Source of the DNA: Cherax quadricarinatus
Taxonomy: Eukaryota; Arthropoda; Malacostraca; Decapoda; Parastacidae
Assembly (NCBI RefSeq): GCF_038502225.1
Contig: NC_091300.1
Location: 52,423,676-52,487,675, forward strand
DNA length: 64,000 nucleotides
Direction: 5' to 3'
Part shown: piece after piece, positions 58,513 to 64,000 of the stretch
Position numbering within the stretch: position 1 is the first letter of the stretch
Layout: each line of letters opens with the position of its first letter
The notes under the pieces: model-generated
What the model saw: the letters and a program-made list of their open reading frames with translations, nothing else
Databases searched by the model: none
What the model was told of the DNA's origin: nothing
Made by a program: the position numbers and the translations under genes

Positions 58513-59010
58513 ACTCACAAGTAATGAATTATTTGTTTCAAGTACAGCCTCCGAAACACTCACAATTTCACTACTTATCAAAGGGTATGAAAGCTGTACA
58601 ACTTTGCGCTCGGTGAAAGCGGTGTACAGTAATGCTGCCCAGTGTTTGCTAGGCCAAATTATTAAACGAGTCATGGTTTAGAATACATCAAAGTATGTAC
58701 ACAGGTCACTCTTAGTGAACTTAGGAACAAGTGAAGCTGCTTGTTTAATGTCATGCTTGGTGTACCTTGTCAGAAGGTTACTCTGTTCAAGCAGACTGTT
58801 GTCTTTCAGGATGAAAAGTTTCTTTATGGAATTCTTTTTCATCCAGTTTCCTCTGGACCTCTATTTGTTCATTCTGCAACTTTATTGTTCAACTGAGATA
58901 GGACCAGCAGGAAAGAGAGCAGTTGGAAACAGAACGAATCTTTCAGACAACCCTTGAGAGTCTAGACTAGATCATGGATTGGTATACATAATAACAGAGT
59001 ACCTAGAAGT
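58512..59010. other. No gene seen
   Basis: Nothing supported. Confidence 0.55.
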
Positions 59011-59440
59011 ACCGGTAAAACCTATGTATAATATTTCCCAAAGTTCTTTCCACAATGACGTTATTTGGGAGCTTGTTTAACTTCTCTACAACTCTACTGC
59101 TAAGCCAATACTTCTCTATATTGTTTCCAAATGTGAATTTGTCAAAATTGAAGCCAACGTTGCAAGTCCTGTTTTTGTTAAATATATTTTCAACAATATT
59201 TATATTTCCTTTATTTATTCCTATTTTCCATTTGAACACTTCCATCAGATCTTTCCAAAGAATATGTCTTTCCAATAGTGCAAAGTCACTGATGATTTGT
59301 TAAGGTCCTTCTTACATGCCTTTTGAACCCTTGAAAACAGCTCATCAGGGTCTAGTAACATGTTTGGCTTGAACATTTCTAATTGTCTGAGGGTCATATC
59401 ACTAGTACCTTGTATAATTACTGATTTCTGAGGTTTTGTT
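59010..59440 (-). pseudogene. CR1-like RT with internal deletion
   Basis: The minus strand first reads M-T-L-R-Q-L-E-M-F-K-P-N, then D-P-D-E-L-F-S-R-V-Q-K-A-C (RT fingers, 59415-59290). Within about 60 bp it switches to the C-terminal segment N-R-T-C-N-V-G-F-N-F-D-K-F and S-S-R-V-V-E-K-L-N-K-L-P (59200-59050). The catalytic palm, about 1 kb in an intact element, is missing. Confidence 0.72.
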
Positions 59441-59639
59441 GGCATTCTCTTGTGTAAAAAAAAAAAAAAAAAACAGAAGAAATAAGTATCCCGAAAATTT
59501 ACACGTTCCCTCGTCACTAACATTAAACAGACCTGAGTTACATCATTAACAATACCACCATGAAACTGAGTGGTATGCAGTACCATGCAATATCTAAGTC
59601 ACATTTGACATAAAAGATCACATATGGAAGACAAAAGTT

Positions 59640-59862
59640 CAAATGAGACAGAGTAATATGAGAAAGAATTCTCTCAGTGAGAGGGAGTGAGCTAGTGGAA
59701 TACATTAGGCAGAGATGTAGTGGAGGCTAAAGTAGATATGACAAAGTCCAGCAGAGCTGCAAGGAAGCCACACCAAATAATCGATGAGACAAGGCGGAGG
59801 GCTGATGAGTTAGGACTCAGTCCTCACAGACGTACCTGGGCTAGTACAACAAGGTGAGTATT
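59640..59862 (+). mobile_element. Diverged 3' end related to LINE family A
   Basis: gtggaatacattaggcagagatgtagtggaggctaaag matches the V-V-E-A coding end of family A. The sequence ends acaacaaggtgagta, like the aactaggtgagta tail of A, but the middle differs and no (AC)n follows. Probably a related older family. Confidence 0.55.
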
Positions 59863-60159
59863 CACTTCCACGAGCAAACAAACACAAGATTGGAAAGGAA
59901 ATGAGATATTATCATATTATCATAGTACGTCATGATATATTGGTATATTATTAAAATGATTAAATAAAGAGCAAAACACAAAAGTGGTCTTAAAACGCTG
60001 GATATATTTGTTAAAGGAATAGTTGACGAATTTACTAAGTGTGCTTTCCTTGTCTGTAAATATTTTCAAATGCTTTTAACAAAGATTTTTCAGTCTTGTA
60101 TTTGGAAGCCGGAAAATATGTCTGCTTGCCTTCTGTGTGCTAGTAGCTTATCACTAACA

Positions 60160-60275
60160 AATAGCTGCCTATGTCTGTGTCTGTCTCTGCCTCTCTGTCT
60201 CTGTGTGTCTGTCTGTCTCTCTCTCTCATCAGGCATACACACACGCACACGCACGCACGCCACACACAAACACAC
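60160..60275. repeat. Compound (CT)n/(GT)n/(AC)n low-complexity tract
   Basis: Mixed tctgtctctg, ctctct and acacacgcac units. Confidence 0.85.
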
Positions 60276-60473
60276 ATTGGTATTGGCCCTGTATATTACT
60301 GATACCTGAGGGTCACAAACCCTGCTCTGGAGAGCTGAATATCATACTTAGGGCACTAATCACTGACATAGGAATAGAACTGGGGAAGGGGAGTAAAGGA
60401 GGGGACCAGAGGCACTATAGTGCACGTGCAGGCAGTAAGGTTGGACAATTAACACTAACATTGTTTATTCATT

Positions 60474-60712
60474 AAGTATAACTCCAGGTATACTCGTGCA
60501 GGTACACAGGCGTTTATTCAACAAGTATGACTCCAGGTATACACAAATAGGTGCACAGGTGTTAATAAGAAAGTATTGCTCCAGGTATACACGAGTAGGT
60601 GCACAGGTGTTTACTCAGTAAGTATAGCTCCAGGTATACATATGTAGTTGCACAGGTGTTTACTCAATAAGTATAGAGATCCATGTATGCACGTGTAGGT
60701 GCAAAGGCATAG
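60474..60712. repeat. 49-bp minisatellite, about 5 copies
   Basis: Unit aagtatagctccaggtatac plus acgtgtaggtgcacaggtgtttactcaat, with substitutions and small indels between copies. Confidence 0.9.
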
Positions 60713-60934
60713 GCACGGTACTGCCCGTACAGGCTCTCTCGGTACATAGCAGCATGCACGTGGAGAGTCTAGGATAGGCCCAAAAGCCTGGCAGCGAGAT
60801 TATCCCTCCCTCTCCTCCTCCCTCTCCCCTCGCTTGACTCGGGAGGCAGGATAGTAATGCACACACAAACCCTACCATAACGGACACGTCTCACATACCC
60901 ACTCATACCCACACATACCCACAGTTCACACTCT

Positions 60935-61840
60935 CGTTGTACCTCCCTTACCTCTCTCTTTCCCTCCCTTCCTCCTCCTGCTCCTGCTGCTCCTCCTGCT
61001 GTTCCTCCTCCTATACTCCTCCATCTTCCCCCCACCTCCCCTCCCTTCCCCCCTACCTACCACCCCTACCTCTCTCTTTCCCTCCCTCCCCCTTTCGTTC
61101 CCTCCTTTCTTCCTCCTGCTCCTCCTCCTCCTATACCTCCTCCATCTTCCTGCCACCTCTCCTCCCTTCCTCCCTACCTACCTCCACTACCTCTCCCATT
61201 CCCTCCCTCCCTCTCTCTCTCTTTTCTTCCATTCCTCCCCCTGCTCCTCCTCCCCCTGTACCTCCTCCATCTTCCCCCACCTCCCCTCCCTTCCTCCCTA
61301 CCTACCTCCCCTACCTCCTCTCTTTCCCTCCCTCCCTCTCTCTTTCCCTCCCATCCTCCTCCTCCTATACTTCCTCCATGTTCCCATACCTCCCCCATTC
61401 CTACCAACCTCCCCTACCTCCTCCTGGTCCTCCTCATATACCTCCTCCGTCTTCCCCCCAACCTACCCTCCATTCTCCCCCTCCCGCTCCCCTCGCCTCC
61501 TAGGCCTGCAAGCACACTAAAGACTGATCTTCCCCAACTCCCATGCTCCACACACTCTGACTCTCCCTTCCCCCATCTCTCTCTAACCCACACGCAACCA
61601 CACTCCCTGTCTCTCTTTATCCCACTTTCTCTCTCTCTTCATCTTCCTTCTCATCCTCCCTACTCCTCATACTCCCCTCCCCCCATTGCTCTTCCCCCTG
61701 TCCCCCTTAGTCTTCCCCCCATCTCTCTTCTCCCTGCTTCTGTCCCCCCTCCAGCTCACTATCCTTCTCCCCACAGCAAACACCTCCTCTCTCCCCACAA
61801 CACCCCCCTCCACAGCACTCTTGGCATAAGCTCTTCCTTC
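60935..61840 (+). repeat. Pyrimidine-rich 5' region of LINE A5
   Basis: About 900 bp of C and T. It has four or five copies of a roughly 120-130 bp unit (tcctcctgctcctcctcctc, ctccatcttcc, ctacctacctccc, tctctttccctccctcc) followed by less regular CT-rich DNA up to ORF1. The position equals the CT-rich 5' regions of A2 and A4. Long frames across it are compositional. Confidence 0.75.
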
Positions 61841-61841
61841 T

Positions 61842-62825
61842 GTGAAAAAGAAACATGGGACTCCAAAAACCAGGACGGAGAACCAGATCAGCAAGAAAAT
61901 GGAAGAGAAAATAGCTGAGGAGAGCAGGAATTGGGAATTACAAATCACAGCAGCTGAAACTAAGATACAAAGCTTTGTACAAGAACTAAAGAGTCTGAAA
62001 CAGCCTAAAGAACCAAAGGACAGTCCAGCCATGACACCAAAAGCTACTACATCAGTCACCGATGAGGGGACAGTAGGGGATAAAGGAGATGTACTGTACG
62101 TGATAATTCCATCGGACCCAAGGGGGGCCTGGGAAAAGGCAGGGAGAACAGCAAGAACTAATGAGGGGACTAAAGTCAATGAAGGAGCTAAGCTATATAC
62201 AGAGGCTCTAACATACAACTGCCATGTCCAGGAACAGATAAGCACAGGGACACCAGATAGGGAAGAGACAGTAAGAAGCAACGCATCAATGGCAGGAACT
62301 AATTTGAATCAGAGGATGCTCAGGGAAGCAGAGTGGGAGGATAAAAGGGAGAGGGCCGTTTCTGTCTATGGGCTCCAAGAAGTAGATGGGGAAACTTACA
62401 AGGCAAGGAAACAGGAGGAGAAAAAAAGATTGAAAGCATCATGAAAGCAATAGGAGAGGACAACATGACTCGGCTGACAAATTTTCAGAGAATTGGGTGG
62501 TTTGTGAGGGAAAAAAAAAAAAAAAAAAAAAAGTCCAGTCAAAATTATTTTCAAGACAGAGTCAGCTCGAAACCAGATCCTGCAGGAGAAAGCACACCTC
62601 AGGGACAATCAGGTGTTCTGGAGTGTGTACCTCGACCGAGACAGAACACCAGAAGAAAGGATGACACTGAAAGAGAGGATGCAACGTTGCAAAGAGGAAT
62701 GGGAGGCAAGGAAGGTGGAGAGCAGGAGAAATCAGGCCCATGTGGAAGAACAAATACAGCCCCCTCCAGTACCACCCACAGAAGGAACACAACCATGGCA
62801 ATCCCAAAGCAATCAAATGACCTAA
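61842..62825 (+). pseudogene. LINE A5 ORF1, frameshifted
   Basis: The first piece, 61842-62444, has the coiled coil (N-W-E-L-Q-I-T-A-A-E-T-K-I-Q) and ends in E-K-K-R-L-K-A-S after a shift. The RRM end (N-F-Q-R-I-G-W-F-V-R-E) follows in a second frame. A 22-nt A-run at 62511-62532 then replaces the G-R-K-R-P-V codons and shifts again. The C-terminal domain Y-L-D-R-D-R-T-P-E-E-R is in a third frame (62613-62825). Confidence 0.78.
62511..62532 (+). repeat. A22 homopolymer within LINE A5 ORF1
   Basis: Sits where B has ggaaggaaacggc; most likely slippage expansion. Confidence 0.95.
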
Positions 62826-62829
62826 CCCA

Positions 62830-63310
62830 AAACTCACTCACTGTACCCTCTGCCCCCATCCCCCTCAGCACAAACCCCACCCCTACAGAATCCCACAGTA
62901 ACCCACACATCCCCTCTGCATAAACCCCACCCCTACAATAACCCTCAGTAACCTGCACATCCCCCCTCAGCTCAAACCCCACCCCCACAGAAACCCACAG
63001 AAACCCACAGTAACCCACACAATGTACCCTCTCCCCCATCCCCCTCAGCACAAACCCCACCCTCACAGAAACCAACAGCAACCCACACACTACCCTCTAT
63101 CCCCATCCCCTCACCACAACCCTCTCCCCTACTGTAACCCCCCATAGGTCCTCTTCCCCCATCCCCCTCACCACCACCCCACCCCCACTGAAACCCCTCA
63201 TAGGCCCTCTGTCCCAACACCCCACACCATAGACAGCACCCCCACACCAACCCCCTAAAGGCCCCTGCCAAGGCACCTACTCCCCATAACCTACCTCTCC
63301 CCCCAGACCA
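62830..63310. repeat. Pro-coding minisatellite between ORF1 and ORF2 of LINE A5
   Basis: Repeated cccccatccccctcagcaca, aaccccacccccacagaaac and ccacagtaacccacaca modules, C- and A-rich. It lies in the ORF1-ORF2 junction and expands what is a short Pro-rich segment in A2. Confidence 0.85.
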
Positions 63311-63327
63311 CAGTTATTGAAAAGAAG

Positions 63328-64000
63328 TTGAAGGTTTTGTACACGAAAGCAGATGGAATAACGAATAAATGTGAGGAGTGGCATGAAAGATTCAAGGAGT
63401 TGTCCCCAGACATCGTAGTGGTTACAGAAACAAAACTCACTGGGATAATAACAGATGCAATCTTCCCACCCGGATATCAGATCCTGAGGAAGGATAGAAG
63501 GAGCAGGGTGGGAGGAGGGGTTGCACTACCAATAAAAAGCCGGTGGGATTATCAAGAAATGAAAGGTATAGACGAGTTTGGAGAAATGGATTTCATAGTC
63601 GGTACAGTTCAGTCAGAGGAACACAAGGTAGTTATTGCAGTGATGTATAACCCACCACAGAACTGCAGGAGGCCAAGAGAGGAATAGGATGAGTGCAACA
63701 GAGCAAAGGTGGACACTCTAGCTGAGGTGGCAAGAAGGGCTCACTCAAGTAGAGCGAAGTTACTGGTCATGGGCAACGTCAATCACATGGATTGGGAAAA
63801 CCTGGAGCCACATGGGGGTCCCAAAACATGGAGAAAAAGATGATGGATGTGGTGCTGGCAAATCTCATGCACCAACATGTTAGGGATACTACCAGAGAAA
63901 GAGGGGAGGATGAACCAGAAAGACTGGACCTTGTGTTCACCCTGAGTAGCTCAGACATTGAGCACATCACATATGAAATGCCCCTTGGAGCTAGTGACCA
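63328..64000 (+). pseudogene. LINE A5 endonuclease, partial
   Basis: 63328-63687 reads V-L-Y-T-K-A-D-G-I-T-N-K, V-T-E-T-K-L-T (catalytic Glu), G-G-G-V-A-L-P and V-I-A-V-M-Y-N-P-P-Q-N, then TAG at about 63685. Downstream, V-M-G-N-V-N-H replaces G-D-F-N-H, with small deletions (K-E-I lost). More frameshifts precede the edge at 64000. Confidence 0.8.

Larger units (their letters stand above)
61842..64000 (+). mobile_element. LINE A5, subfamily B, runs off the window
   Basis: ORF1 (61842-62825) and the start of ORF2 (from 63328). Closest to LINE B: both share V-Y-G-L-Q-E and T-N-F-(Q/R)-R-(I/T)-G-W-F motifs. RT lies beyond the right edge. Confidence 0.82.

Noticed and set aside
60937..61503. Ser/Pro-rich 188-codon frame and its Gly/Arg-rich antisense frames
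   Set aside because: Purely pyrimidine repeats without stops; sits in the LINE A5 leader.

Overview
The window looks like repeat-dominated nuclear DNA from an invertebrate animal, most likely a decapod crustacean. That identification is an inference from the character of the retrotransposon families, the abundance of (AC)n, (AG)n and (AT)n microsatellites, and 3'-end motifs I associate with decapod genomes; nothing in the sequence names a species. I find no convincing single-copy host gene, rRNA, true tRNA gene, CRISPR array or bacterial operon. A run of exactly 100 N at 51401-51500 marks a scaffold gap.

Layout. 1-1465: two tail-to-tail copies of the 3' end of a Ty3/Gypsy element (RNase H end plus LTR). 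1475-7945: two minus-strand copies (A1, A2) of a CR1-like LINE, here called family A; A2 is full length. 9000-13350: an old plus-strand CR1-like LINE (E), interrupted at 11219-11581 by a near-perfect palindrome carrying a hammerhead-ribozyme-like motif. 14858-18916: a nearly full-length minus-strand LINE (B), a second subfamily of A, followed by fragment A7. 20655-21120: a foldback repeat. 21862-28633: three plus-strand family A copies (A8, A3, A4) head to tail. 30104-33721: an RTE-like LINE. 33960-36165: another CR1-like LINE (D), joined to a Penelope-like fragment. 39541-45250: an RNase H-bearing I-group LINE (C), the least decayed complete element. 46560-48660: degenerate satellite-like DNA with a recurring hairpin. 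49930-51110: a 38-bp minisatellite. 53420-57480: an unrecognised decayed coding region and a decayed Gypsy element whose integrase precedes its reverse transcriptase. 57505-59862: LINE fragments. 60474-64000: minisatellite, pyrimidine-rich DNA and a subfamily B LINE (A5) that runs off the right edge.

The most interesting pattern concerns family A/B LINEs. Every copy whose ends can be seen, whether full length or 5'-truncated, is flanked on its sense strand by (AC)n at the 3' end, and also at the 5' end. Neighbouring copies lie head to tail and share the (AC)n tract between them. This suggests a LINE that inserts into (AC)n microsatellites in fixed orientation and builds nested tandem arrays. 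Other notable items are the integrase-before-RT Gypsy order, the hammerhead-like palindrome, and the almost intact element C (one stop in ORF1, one frameshift in ORF2).

All coding sequence here is retrotransposon-derived, so the genes act only within their own elements: ORF1 proteins bind RNA, and ORF2 proteins nick DNA and reverse-transcribe. Almost all are broken. Intact reading frames of note are ORF1 of B (347 aa), the RT part of A3 (about 590 codons) and the RT-RNase H part of C (1038 aa).
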